From NCBI GenBank assembly GCA_027382625.1, contig JAJKFJ010021358.1, positions 1 to 64,000 on the forward strand: 64,000 nt of DNA, written 5' to 3'. This document shows positions 1-11,716 of this stretch, piece by piece. The notes below the pieces were generated by a model. That model had not been told where the DNA came from and searched no databases. It saw only the letters and a list, made by a program, of their open reading frames with translations. Both the position numbers and the translations under genes were made by a program. Numbering within the stretch: the first letter of the stretch is position 1; each line of letters starts with the position of its first letter. This DNA comes from Tetmemena sp. SeJ-2015. Taxonomy: Eukaryota; Ciliophora; Spirotrichea; Sporadotrichida; Oxytrichidae.

Positions 1-134
1 TGTTTCCTCTCTCCGTTAAAGCTACCGCTTTTTAAAGGTCTATGATGATCGCTTTTCCAGAAATGGAGCAAACCCTGATTTTTCAGACTCCTCAGGACGG
101 ATCGCTCTACCTGTTCATTCAACTGCGTTGGGCT

Positions 135-1300
135 GAAGCAAGCAGTACTTCCTTAATCTTAACTACAGTTGCAAGATGTTTCTCGATGAAATAAACATAC
201 TCTGTACAAGGATCATCCGCACCAATCTGGCGTATGCAATTAAGTAAAACGGCCCTGCCTAGATGTTTATCGGGGTTATATGACGCATTTTACAGGAGCT
301 TACATCAAGAAGGCAGCAGCCGAATTTGAGGATAAAATCAACGTAGAAAAGGAGAAAGAGAGCGACGCACTTTGCAAGCATGTAATTCAGCTTACAAGGG
401 AGGGTAAGGTCTCGAGCTACTCAGACCTGTTTTAGGATAAAAAAAACATAGATAACCTTATTACGAGCGAGATGCTAATGGACCGCAAACAAAAGCTTGA
501 AACCCTTTTCTTAATGCACTAGAAGGCAGGCGCCATTCCAGAATAAAAGATCACAAGTTGAGTAGCTGTTGGAGAGAAGATGAGGCTATGCGATCCAAGC
601 AAAGCTAATTTGTCCTTGGCAACTCAGGACATTTTGCGTTCATTCAATTTGGAGAAGGCCTTGTATGCAATCTATTAGATCATTGTCAAGTAGACCGATC
701 CCAAGAAGAGAAGAGTACTTTCTTTGCTATGCTGGTGAAATAGATATGCAACTCGGAGAAGCTGGAGGAGAAGAATGACAAGTTTTGCAGAAGAAAAGAT
801 AGTGTCAATCCGACTCTTGTCATTCTAGATGAGGCGAATTGCAAAATACTCTTCCGAAAATCAGGTATCGCGAAGATGAAGCGCTTTATCGAAGGCCAAG
901 CTTTCGTGCTAAATATGAAGCATGGAGAAGCGGCAAAGAGATATGTGTGATGTACGATCTTGATCACCTCGATTGACACTCCTCTGAAGTCAATGAATAT
1001 GTTAGATAGAGGCGCCTTTAAAGTCAGGGTGCGATTCTTTGAGATGGTACGAGAAGATAGCTATTAGCAGAAGGCTTTCCCCATGACTGCAGACTAACTA
1101 ACCATGTACTTTGACCAGAGGCTGATCTAAGAGGGAAGAATTCGGCCTGCACTCGGAAAAGATTAAGAATGAGCTTTTAAAGATACAAGTACTCAGGACT
1201 TGAACTACATCGACAAGATAAACTTCAAATGAATGAATACGAAAAGGAGCTAATGGCGCAAAGCAGGATTAGTTTTGATCATTATGGTTTATAAGTCTTA
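135..1300 (+). pseudogene. broken coding stretch, unrecognised
   Basis: Five or more open pieces, read with UAR as Gln, lie end to end on the + strand but in different frames (about 170-290, 298-560, 572-700, 689-950 and 985-1170). They are rich in Lys, Glu and hydrophobic residues, as in a helical protein, and the stretch is visibly GC-richer than its surroundings. Pieces carry short phrases such as LVILDEANCK and FFEMVREDSYQQKAF. I do not recognise a family. Each junction needs a shift or skip, so this is a decayed copy, a gene cut by many small IESs, or low-quality sequence. No start or stop can be assigned. Confidence 0.35.
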
Positions 1301-2339
1301 AATAATCATACCCTTATTTATAAATCTCATTTATGTCGCAGAGATAGTTTGACTATTTTAACATTTTTACGCCCTCAAAAATAATGATCTCGTTCTGATC
1401 CCCTCCCGGCATTCCTCAGACATGCCTGATCTTTAATGGAATATTTCTGCTTTGCAGGTTTATTTTTTGCCAAATTAATCAAACCGTTTTGAATTAAGGG
1501 GTAACTTTTAAAAATTTGTTGATTTCATTTGAATTCCACCTAGAATAAAAAGCACTTATTTCAAACTGCCACGCATCAAAAGCTAATAGAGACTAGCCTG
1601 GAAGTTGATTCATTTGCATTTTTCTACTACCTCCTCTTATCTATTAAATCCCTTTTTATAATAAAGAATTAATTATATTCAAACTTATTCTTAATTTCTT
1701 ATCATATTATGGTATTTTGAATGAATTTAAATATTTTCGTTTCTGAAGATGAAAAGTACATCGTCTTCTACTACAAAATTAGAGAATAAACAAAGTATGA
1801 TTTCACAAAAGATGACTAAGTATGAGTTAGCAATAAAGTGAAAATTAGGAGATTGTAAAATTTAATCAAAATTATAGGATGAATACAAATACTTTATCGT
1901 ATTTAGAATTTTCTCTAAAATAACTGACAATTATTAGGCCTTAGTGCTATTGAGGTTTGATGGCTCAATTTGCAATTTTAGATCAAACAGTCTGAATATA
2001 TATATATATAGCTGGATGACTAGTTTCATATCTTATTTCTCCCTAATGCTCGAACTGTTCTCTACTCTAGTGTGGTCTGAACGCTCAAAGCTCAAGCCAT
2101 ACTGCTATCAATTCATGCTCCGCCTTGTTGCACTTCGTGTTCCAGCACTAAACTTTCCTGTCTCTCACGCCTTAACGAAACATTCTGAAGGTAAGGCATA
2201 GCTCGCATTTCAGTTGATCCTGCTTCCCATGCTTGTTCTGCTCTGCACCTTAAGCTATAGGCAAATTTAGTGCAGCTAGCAAAAGAGAATGGGGTAAGTG
2301 GAGGACTTGGCCTGAAATTATATTAGAATTTTTAACCAC
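1301..2339. other. AT-rich stretch, no gene assigned
   Basis: Mostly AT-rich with a short TA run near 1998-2010. A coding-like scrap on the + strand around 1743-1830 (SEDEKYIVFYYKIREQ) may be a small retained segment of a gene whose other parts I cannot place. Nothing else is supported. Confidence 0.4.
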
Positions 2340-2427
2340 GTCAATTCGCACCATTGACCCCGCCAATACGCACCAATGACCCCGCCAATTCGCACCAACG
2401 ACCCAGCCAATTCGCACCCTGTAATTC
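2340..2427. repeat. 22-base tandem repeat, about four units
   Basis: Four consecutive 22-base units share the core CCAATTCGCACCAA and differ at a few positions; the last unit diverges at its end. The unit length is not a multiple of three, and no protein frame around it is convincing, so it is read as a small minisatellite. Confidence 0.85.
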
Positions 2428-4726
2428 GCCAAAGTAAACTTATGAACTTAACAGCTGAGGATAGTCTGTACTGGTCTTCTAATCTCCTCAGTTCGGTGAG
2501 AACCTTGTACGATTCGGCTACTTTCAAATGAGTTTGCAGCTCATGCAACAAAGATCCAACCAAGCAAAGTTTTCAGAATCTTGAATTCTTTGAAGTCGCT
2601 TTGCATCATAGAAGACTTCACTCCTGCGCTTCTAGGCTTCCCAGGATAGCTTACTTAAACTCATCGCAGCTGCGAGCTACTTCACTGCGCATCCTTCGAC
2701 CTATCGCAACAGAGCTCTCGAGTATGGTAGTCTTCTATGATTGCTCTCAAGTGCATCACACTCGCTTATAGTGCAGGGTCTAAAGCCATTTCTTCATGCT
2801 CAGCTTCCAGATCTGTCTCATCTTTCTCTTGTCAGCTTGCCATACGTTTTAAGTGCTAAATCTATGATAGCTCTTTCTTGCAAGATGGGAAGAGAGCATG
2901 CATAGTCTCAGGGATATTAGCTCTATTTTCAGGTTCAAATCTCACTGAAGCTCCAATTTTAATGTTATTGCCTGTAAATATATTAGCAGTTTCGCCTTTA
3001 TGGAATATTATAAATGGTGACTTGACTTACTTGAAGAAGAGGTAATTTTTAATGGAACTGCCTCCAATACTCTCTGCATATCCTCAATCAACTTCCTTTT
3101 GTTAGAGTTTAGCTTTAGAGAAGCCATAGCAAATGAGAAAGATGTGATGTTCAACCTAGATTTTGTTGGAGTTGATCTTGCTTAGTTGCTTTCTTTGCTG
3201 AGGAATCAATCCTGGGATTAGAGACAGTTCTCTCCTTAGTACAGCTGCTATAAGAATCAACAAAGAAGTTTATACTCTTGCAGCATTAGGTTTAACTGAA
3301 TTCTCTGAGAAAGTCTTAGGAGGCGCTATCAGTATTAGATCTAGAAACTCTCTTTAGGAAACAGTCTAAGCCAATTTTTTCCTATGTCTTACCTTCCTCA
3401 CTAATCTTTCTAGATGCTTGATTCTTGTTATTCAAATTACATCTAAACTTCGTATGCTTAAAGCTGCAACTGGAAAAATTAAGCATGTGGGCAATTAAGT
3501 AAGTGGACTTTTAATGCAAGGGCTAACTGAGTCAAATGGGCAAATTAAGTCTAACTATCACTAACCTAAAACTTGTTTTTGAATAAGCAGAACTCAAACC
3601 CTCTACCTCTTTTGCACTTGCTTTATTTTTTATCTATTCCTCTCTGATCTTTTGAAGGGATTTGAACAGTGCAGTTTGATTAAAACTCCATTGCTTGTCT
3701 GGCAAGTAATCTAACGAAAGTTGCTCTCATTAAAAAAGATAATTATATCACTTTCAAGAATGAATTACGCTAGTAATCTTGAAATCTATTGCCTTTTCTC
3801 ATTGAAAGTGAGATCTCTATACTTTAGATTAGCCTGAGAAGACCTCCCGAACTTTAAGTAAACAATTCTCTTAGGATTCTATTTGAGGGATGAGATGCTT
3901 GGAATTTTCAGAGATGCAAACTAGTTTCCTGACCTTCATATAGTCTCATGCTCTACTCTAAGTTTTTTTTTTACCACTGTTAGTCTATAAATGCCTATTT
4001 ATCGAGGGTAAGACATATTGCTTCTAAATCTAAATGGTCTTTGCATTTGATCTTGGCCCCAATTCACTAATTTGCTATTTTACCAGTGCAAATGTCAGCT
4101 GCCTTTTGCTTATACTTGGACACAGTTCTATCGATATGAATTCTGCCCAAGTTCAAGTTTTTAGCTATATTTCATGGCTTCATTCTTTCTACTTTGTATT
4201 TCTCAAAAATCTCCTCTTCTTTATTCTTCATCTTAGCTTTTCTTCTGCTCTATATTGGGAGAGCAGGCTATAGACCTACTTTATTAGTTCCGTTTTAAAA
4301 ATTAAAAGTACCATTATATTCCATAGCATAGTTAATCTTAAGAGAAAAATCTTTTAAATCCACAAAGACTTTGAGATAGCTCTCTACTCTCTCAAGAGGT
4401 AGGCGAATAATTGGGCAATCTGGAAGCTAAAAATACTCCAAGAAGTTTCATATCAGATTTGGTAAGTCATCAGGGCCAAATTCCAAATATAGAAACTCAG
4501 CTTACAATAAAAAGCGATTATGAGTCATTAAGTTGCTTGCTTAGTTCTTTTTAAAAGATTCTTTGATTGTTTCAGTGATTGAAAGCAACTTTAGTTCAGA
4601 CGTTCTACCAACTAAACCCTGGACCTTAACTCAGGAAACATTTTCAGACCTCCGCATATTGATTCAGAGATTTAACCAACTAAATCAGGGATCTTTGAAT
4701 AATTAGCTCATAGCCATGCAAAAATG
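2428..4726. other. no supported gene
   Basis: Mixed-composition sequence with only short frames on either strand under the ciliate code. The pieces do not show the Asn/Gln/Lys-rich or hydrophobic patterns of the clear genes. It may be intergenic germline DNA or contain small gene segments I cannot join. Confidence 0.4.
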
Positions 4727-5292
4727 ACTTAAAAGTTATGAAATCGGCTAATTGTCAAAAGTGTTCACTTTAGAGGAGACTAAGTCTGAAAAGTTCGAAT
4801 CAGAAATCTCTAGCTCAAGTTTGGATTCCAAGTTTACTCGACTCAAGGTCAGTAAACCTGTTGACAGCTAAAAGATCTCTAATAAGAACAAAAGTTCAAT
4901 TTCAAAATCAAAATTGAGTTGGAGTAAGTCAGTTCGCGTGCTGAATCCAGTGAAAGTAAGAACACTTTTGACAAATTTTGTAGGTTCAGGCTAAAAAGTG
5001 TTGTTGAATCAAGTCTTATCTCTAAGGAAGTTTAAAATATGCAGTTTAGAGTCTAGGTTGGCCATCAAAGTTGGTGAACCGAATGTTTTGATTTCAATTT
5101 TTAAAAATTTAAGTTGCTTATTTTAAATTTAGTCCGAGATCAATTATTATATATCATAATTATTGACTTCAATCCCGATCAAATCCCAGATTGCTCGATT
5201 ATTCTCAAAATAAGGCCGATATTATATAAATAGGAGAACTGGGCGTTAATAAATAAATTATCCGCGGTATATATATTACAATTTACATATAT
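4727..5292 (+). CDS. doubtful Ser/Lys-rich open frame
   Basis: An uninterrupted frame of about 188 codons, with UAR as Gln, ending at a UGA. The first 80 residues are rich in Ser, Lys and Glu (for example LEETKSEKFESEISSSSLDS) and look like a disordered tail; the last third is AT-driven and probably not coding. With two of three stops read as sense, a frame of this size in AT-rich DNA can arise by chance. No family is recognised and no start codon stands out. Confidence 0.2.
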
Positions 5293-8085
5293 GATTCTCA
5301 AAATAGGATTAAGATTGATCTAATTTCTGATTTTTAACTATGGTAAATTGATCATTAATTTTTCATTAAATTAAAAAAATCTCCAAATTTTCATTAAATT
5401 TTTAATTTAAAAAAAGGTAAATTATTTTCCTTTATTTTAAATAGTTTTCTCAAAACAATTTAAAAGCAATTTTTTTAATTTTGTTTAATGATAAAAAACC
5501 TTAATTTAAAAATCCAAGTTTGAACTGTGATAATTTTGGTCACGAATAAATTGCATGGCAGTTTGGGCCATCTCCTCAAAATAACCTGTACTTCCATATC
5601 TTCCCTGATGGGGCTCAAGTTACAAATATCAAGATTTCAAAGATCTTCCCTGCAGTAACAAGTTGCAGAGACTGGAAGAGATTTGACATGCAAGAAATTC
5701 CCGAACCCCCAATAAATTGAACTGATTAAAACTGTTTAAGCTGTTAGAAAAAGGGAAGAGAGAGGGAAAGAGATTTAATTTATAAAAAATTAAATTTTGG
5801 GCCTTTGAGTTAAAAATCCAAAATTTTATGATCACTCAAATTAAGAAGTTCACTTTTTTCACCTCAGAGATCAAGTTACAGCTATCGCTCAAAAAAGGTA
5901 TCTAGAGGTTGTTTGCAGAAAATTTTAAAAACCCCTCTTCATTATTCAAGCTTAAAAAAAAAAAAATTTTTATCAAGTTTTAAAATTTTAAAACTTAAGC
6001 GTTTAATATTTTTTTTATACTGGAATCATCCCCAAAATTTTAATGTTCAATTTTAATGGGAATTATAGCGGGAGAATTTAAATAAAAAAATAAAAAAATT
6101 AAAATTAATTTTTAAATTAAATCCAAATTCAGAATTTTTTTTCCCCTTTTGAAAAATTATTAGCTTTATTCAAAATTTAAATTTTCAAAATTCTTTTCAA
6201 GAAATTGTTCCCATACCTCTTTTTTAAAGTTTTAGGGTTCCCTTTGGATTAGAATCTTTCCCTTTTGAAAAGAAAAAGATTGGCAAAGCCCCAATTTTCC
6301 CCGCGCAAAGGGAATGTTTTACGAAGTTTATTAAAAAAAAGAAAAAACTTTTAAATTAGTTTTTAAATTTTGGGAAAATCAAAATTAAGAAAAAAACTTG
6401 AGTAAAATTAAAATAAAAAATTGAAAAAGGGGGTTTTTTGAAGCTAAACCCTTTTAAAATTAAATTTCTTCATTTTTTAATTTTGGTTTTTAAAAAAAAA
6501 AATTTAAGAAAAATTGTTTTTTTCCCTTTTAAACCTTTCCTTCTATTTTAAATTCTTTTAACAGTTTTTCCTTTTTTAAGTTTTTCTTTAAAATCCAAAC
6601 AAATTTCTTTAAAATTTTAAAGGGGCTTTTTCATTCTCCCTTTAATAAAATTTGCCCCCTTTGACTCTTTTTAAAGCTTTAGGATTTTTTAATGTACCCA
6701 CGACCCATTCCCCATTTAAATTTTACCTTTACTAATAAAGACCCCAAATTTAAATTATCATTTCCCTTTAGGGAAAATTAAGGATTTTTATGGCTAAACT
6801 TTTTTTAATAAACCCAAAAAATAAAGGAATAAATAAGCAAAAAATTTTTTACTTTAACCTTTTCTTTTTCCCTTTTTGGGTATGATAAGCATAAAAACAG
6901 TTCAGAGGTAAAAAAATTTTAAATTTACCATTCTCCAAATTATTTAATTTTTATTTTAAAAAAAAAAATAAAAAATTAATCAATTTTAAATTTCTTTTTA
7001 AAACTAAATGTTTTTTCCCCATTTATTTAAATTTTTTCCCATTTAATTAATTATCCAAATTCTTTTTTTCGTATATTTCCTATAACCCTACCCAAAAAAG
7101 TTTGCAATCAGGGGGGGAATCTGCGAATTTTTTAAATTTTAACATTTTTTAAAAAACTCTCCATTTAAATTTTTTTAAAAAACCAAATCACCAATTTTAA
7201 TTTTAAAAATTAAAAATTTTATATTATTCAAGTTTTTTTTTTTATTTCAAGAAACTTTTAAAAAATTCCCCCACCTTTCCGAAGAAAATCCCCTCTCCCC
7301 AAAAAATTAAAATTTTTCTCCCCTTTTAAAAACCCAAAAAAAAAGGTTTTAATTTCCCCTCAATAAAAAAAGGAAATTTTACTCTTCACTTCTTTTTGGG
7401 AAAAATAAAATTCCCAAAAATATTTAAAAATTCTAATTAAAGAAAAAAACCTTTCCCCTTTTTTTCCTTCTTTCGTCCAAATTTTTTGTTTTAAAAAAAA
7501 GTATACTTTTTAAAAGGAAAAAAAACATGAAAATAATTTTGATTAAAAAAAGAAAAAATTTAAAGCCCCTTTAGAAAAAATTTTAAATTTTTGTAAAGGG
7601 CTTTTAAATACCTTTTATTAGATACTTTTCAAAGGGACAAGCTAGATTTTCAAAAATTTTGAAAAAACCCAACACAACTTTCGGGGTGTTTCCCCAAAAT
7701 TACAATTTTATTTTATGGAAAAACCCCAGTTTAAGCCCCCATCCCTCCTTTCCAAACATCACTAAAATTATAAATATTAAAAATTTCTTAAAATTTTTAA
7801 ATTAAAAATTTAAATCAAACTTTTTTATTAAAAATGTTAAAGAGTTTTCTTAAATTTCTTTATTTATTAAATTTGTTTTTGAAGTAGCAAACTTCCCTAG
7901 ATAGAACCTTCGTTTTTTCTTTAACAAAAAATTTAAAAAAAAAGTACCCAAAATTTTCCCAAACAAAAGACTTTTTAAAATTTTGGAGCTCTCCCCTGGG
8001 GCAAATTAATGCTGATTTTTTGGTTTTACTTGGATTCCCTTCGCTTGATAAAATTTTAAAGAAAAAATTTGGAAAGTCACACAGT
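5293..8085. other. low-complexity, homopolymer-run block
   Basis: From about 5.9 to 8.05 kb the sequence is built largely from runs of A, T and C of three to ten bases, with few ordinary words. No frame survives. The texture differs from the AT-rich spacers elsewhere in the window. It lies directly upstream of the cation channel gene, whose N-terminal part is missing, so it may replace or hide real sequence. Either a genuine low-complexity germline region or poor consensus. Confidence 0.6.
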
Positions 8086-11000
8086 AAGCGAGAAGGAAGT
8101 GCTCATCATTACTCGCTATCAGTTGTTCAGACTTTCATTAATTAAAGTATTTGAATGACTTATCTTAGATGGCGAGCCTAGAGTAGAGACTATCTGCTAA
8201 AATTAATGGAACACCTTCGATAATAATAAGTTCATCAGACACCCAACTACAGGCGACCTCCAGCTCTTTAACCGCAGCAGTGACTGCTCAATTATATTTA
8301 ACTTTATTTTACTTCGCAAGCTACAATATTACAACCGACTCTACAACATAGCTTAACTTAAATTCTTCTACCTATGACTATGTTTTTTCAGCGGACTTTA
8401 AAATAATGTTTACAATCAACAACTCTGAATAAGTAGTAGCTTATGAAACTGAAACCTTTTAGGAAATTAAAAAATTTTGATTCTGTACTTTTATGCATAA
8501 ATTTTAGAATTATTTTAACTCATTGATATTATTTCTTGTGATAAATTGCAGGTTTCGTAATTAAGAACGCCGGATATGCAAGGAAAATTTAGTTGTATAG
8601 AGACGAGTACTTGGTGATATTTATAAATAGCTCAAATTTTACCATTCACAAAATAGATATGGCTAATAAGCGCTTCACTCAACTTATTGAGTGCCAAGGA
8701 CTGGCTAATTGGGATCCAAAAATAAAACTTAGGATTATTCATGATTAAGATACTAAGGAGGTCTACTATTACTTCAACGAAGAAGAGAAAGCATTCTACT
8801 CTCTGGAAGACTTGCTCACAGAAGCTTCCACCTCCACTCCTTGCATTAACAACTTGCGTCTTTCTCTATTTAATGCCATATTTTGTTTGCTACTGCCTAT
8901 CGAGTCCCAAAAGATTGAAGCCACTAAAGTTCTGATTAACTGCTCTGACTAGGAATATGTGATTTCTCCAGAAGTAAACTAGGGGGAGATTAGAAAAATC
9001 AAAGTTAACTTTGACTCAAGACAAGTGGCTCAACTCCAGTCTTTCAAGAAGCTGAAGGATGCTCAAGTCCTCGAAATTCTTTTCTTAATTGTTTATTTTC
9101 TAATAAATAGTGAAGGAAGAAACGTTGGAGAAGTTCTTGACGTTTGTGCCAGAGATAGGTAATATATTCAATGTACTCGCTGTTAGACCTACTCTACTAG
9201 ATTCTCTTAATAAACAATTGTCACTCTTGCCAAAAGGCAGCTTACCCATACTTTTGTTCAGAGATCACGAAGGCTTCACTCCATTAGACTTTAATATTTT
9301 TGAAAGACAGAGCTATTCAATCAAACCAGATTAAAAGTGTGATAACTATTCTCGACATATTATGCAAGTACCAGGACTGCTACTTATTCAATAACATGGT
9401 AGACAAGAACCTGCTCCTCCTCATTGAAAAAGGAATAAACCTCAGTGAATACTTCGAGAGCGAGATGCCCCTTGTTAAAATACAAAACACTCAATACCCA
9501 GACCTCCATTATGACAATTAGGAGCTCATCATCAAAGTAGATAACATAAAGTACCCAGATCAGATCATAGACAAGTACACAGAACTATTCCAAGAAAAGC
9601 TAAAGCAAGAAAAGGGAGAAGAAAATTTATTTTTTAAATTTTTTTGATTTAAGACCCCTATTGGATTTTTGTCAACTTAAAAAAATTAAAAACTGCTAAT
9701 TAGTCAAATTCCCCCCATTATATATAATTATTTAAGTTTTATAATTTAAGTGAACTTACCAGAAACTCTGACGGCCAGACCTCAAGAATTTATGAAAGTC
9801 ATATCTAAATATATAATGATATATTTTAATATTAAGCAAATAGAATAGAAATTGCAAAATTAAGAAATAAAATCAAAATAATATCTTATTCTCAAGCTTT
9901 GTTTAGTGCCTATAGCTGAAGAGAGGTTTGGTTTCCTAATGTAGTTCATTAAATTGGTGGCAACTTGAATTGAAGATATATCTGCAAGTCAATTATTTCA
10001 AATGGCTTTGCAAACTCTGCAGAAATTTAATATCTGAGATCTCAAGTTGTTCGATAAGTATGAAAATAGAAATGATTTATAAAAATTTTGACATTAAAAA
10101 TTATTTAAAAACATCTAAATTTAATGTCAATTTTTTTAAATAAATCATTTCTTGTTTCATACTTATCGAACAACTTGAGATCTAATTTATATTTCTGCAG
10201 AGTTTGTTAAGCAATTTTATATAATTGATTTGTTGATATATCTTCAATTCAAACTATCACCATTTTAATGAAATACACTAGGAAACAAACTTCTTTTCAG
10301 CAATAGGCATTAAAAAAGCTTGAGAATAAGATATTATTTTTATTTTATTTCTTAATTTTGCAATTTCTATTCTATTGGCTTAATATCTGAGTCAAATCAG
10401 ATAGAGTTGTACGAGAACTTGATAGTGCAAACAATTATCAACTATAAGTGGTTCACCTACACTAAGTCCTTCTTCAAGAATCAATTCTTCGCGTTTTTGG
10501 TTTTCACCTTTGCGTTGGTGTTCGACATTTTTTACACAGAAGCCACATTCAAGAAGTAAGCTGATGATACATGGATTGACGATCGAAATCTTTCATTATC
10601 ATCCCTGTCAAGGTGATTTGCGTTTTAGTTCTACTCTACTTTACATTCCGCGAAATAAAGCAAGCAATAAAGTAAGAAGGCTACTTCAATGACATGTGGA
10701 ATATTTTTGACTACTCACTCATTGCCACCTACATTCTTGAAAACGCTTCCATAACTTTATATTTATGCTATGGAGTACAAAATTTTCTAATTAATTTGAG
10801 TTTGCCTAGATCTAAGACTTGATCGTGCTATTCAGAATCCTGTTATTAATCTTAACTTTTTTGAAGATATGCTTCTTCCTTCGCATCTACGACGGCTTCT
10901 CCTTCTTAGTGCAGATGATGATCGGAGTATTCGGAGACCTAAAGTACTTTTTAGGTTTCTTTGCAATGTTCATCATCAATTTCGGTTTAATCTTCGTGAT

Positions 11001-11634
11001 TCTACTTGGAAACACCGCACCTCCAGAGGAATACGATGGCATTAACGCGATTGGGTTCTTCTTAATGGCGTTCCGTACTTCATCAGGCGATTTCTTCGTG
11101 GACACATTCAAGGATACCGGTTCAACCTTTCAGATCATAGTAACTTGGATACTCTGGGTGTTGGCAGTGTTCATCCTCAACATCATCTTCATGAACTTCA
11201 TCATAGCTGTCATCTCAGAATCCTATGAGAAGGTCATGCAGAAGCTGGTTGCTGAGTCTTTTAGAGTGAAGGCTCAAATGATAGTGGAGAGAGAGCTCCT
11301 CATGTCTGAGGAACAACTGAAGTCAAGCGACAACTTCCCCAAGTTCATGATCCTTAGAAGACCAGTTGATGGTGACAAAAGTGAGTAAGGAGAGTGGCAA
11401 GGATTCATCAAGGATCTCAAGAACACTGTTAGACAGTAAACTATCAGATCTAAGAATGAAATCTGCGCCCAGGTACAAAATCAAGCATCTTCGTAAAACA
11501 AAGCAATTAGTGAAATCTCTCTGTAATCGAGCAAGATGGCAGAAGAAATTAAGCTTATAAGAGATGAAACTCACTCTCAATTCGACGCTATAAACGCCAA
11601 GATTGATCTCCTTCTCAAGTAGAAAGAAGAATGA
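8086..11634 (+). CDS. polycystin/TRP-like cation channel, 5' incomplete
   Basis: Membrane cation channel with an ion-transport domain near its C terminus. The long N-terminal part (8.1-9.6 kb) reads as beta-rich repeat-like sequence, as in ciliate channels with WD40-type N termini. From about 10.43 to 11.25 kb come successive hydrophobic helices, a pore loop around AFRTSSGDFF and a final helix NIIFMNFIIAVISESYEK that matches the S6 end of polycystin/TRP channels. A Glu/Lys/Gln-rich cytoplasmic tail with a short coiled coil ends at UGA 11632-11634. A 35-base GT-AG intron lies at 10775-10809. Inserts with pointer repeats cut the frame at 9080, 9627 and 9801; other shifts near 9.3 and 10.6 kb are unexplained. 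The start is lost in the low-complexity block. Family call is firm, subtype is not. Confidence 0.8.
9080..9095. other. candidate 16-base IES in the channel gene
   Basis: TTTTCT occurs at 9080-9085 and again at 9096-9101. Removing 16 bases, leaving one copy, joins the upstream frame (ending VLEILF) to the downstream frame (VKEETLEKFL) without a stop. No GT-AG intron here gives the right frame. A single-base error could also explain the shift. Confidence 0.5.
9627..9755. other. 129-base IES with TTA pointers
   Basis: An AT-rich insert flanked by TTA at 9627-9629 and 9756-9758. Upstream protein ends KGEEN and downstream resumes LPETLTARP in the same phase; the insert itself carries an in-frame UGA and low-complexity DNA. 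It lacks GT at its left end. The coding segment between it and the next insert is only about 50 bases. Confidence 0.7.
9801..10382. repeat. 582-base foldback IES with ATATCT pointers
   Basis: ATATCT at 9801-9806 and 10383-10388 flank an insert that is almost entirely one long inverted repeat: arms of about 260 bases from roughly 9829 to 10097 and 10120 to 10386, near 85-90 percent identical by eye, around a loop of about 20 bases. Removing the insert and one ATATCT joins EFMKVI to SESNQIELYENL in frame inside the channel gene. It contains no coding frame of its own, so it resembles a foldback or MITE-like element that is removed like an IES. Confidence 0.85.
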
Positions 11635-11716
11635 TTATTAAATCTCTTTAAACACTAAAGTCTGTTAATTTTAGACTTGCTTCAGCTCATTAATAATTGA
11701 CCTTGGAGTCATTTAA

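Noticed and set aside
1944..2201. Standard-code open frame of 85 codons on the + strand
   Set aside because: Composition is random-like, no motif, no support under the ciliate code, and no neighbour relation.
10887..11111. - strand open frame opposite the channel pore region
   Set aside because: Exact shadow of the conserved ion-transport helices on the + strand.
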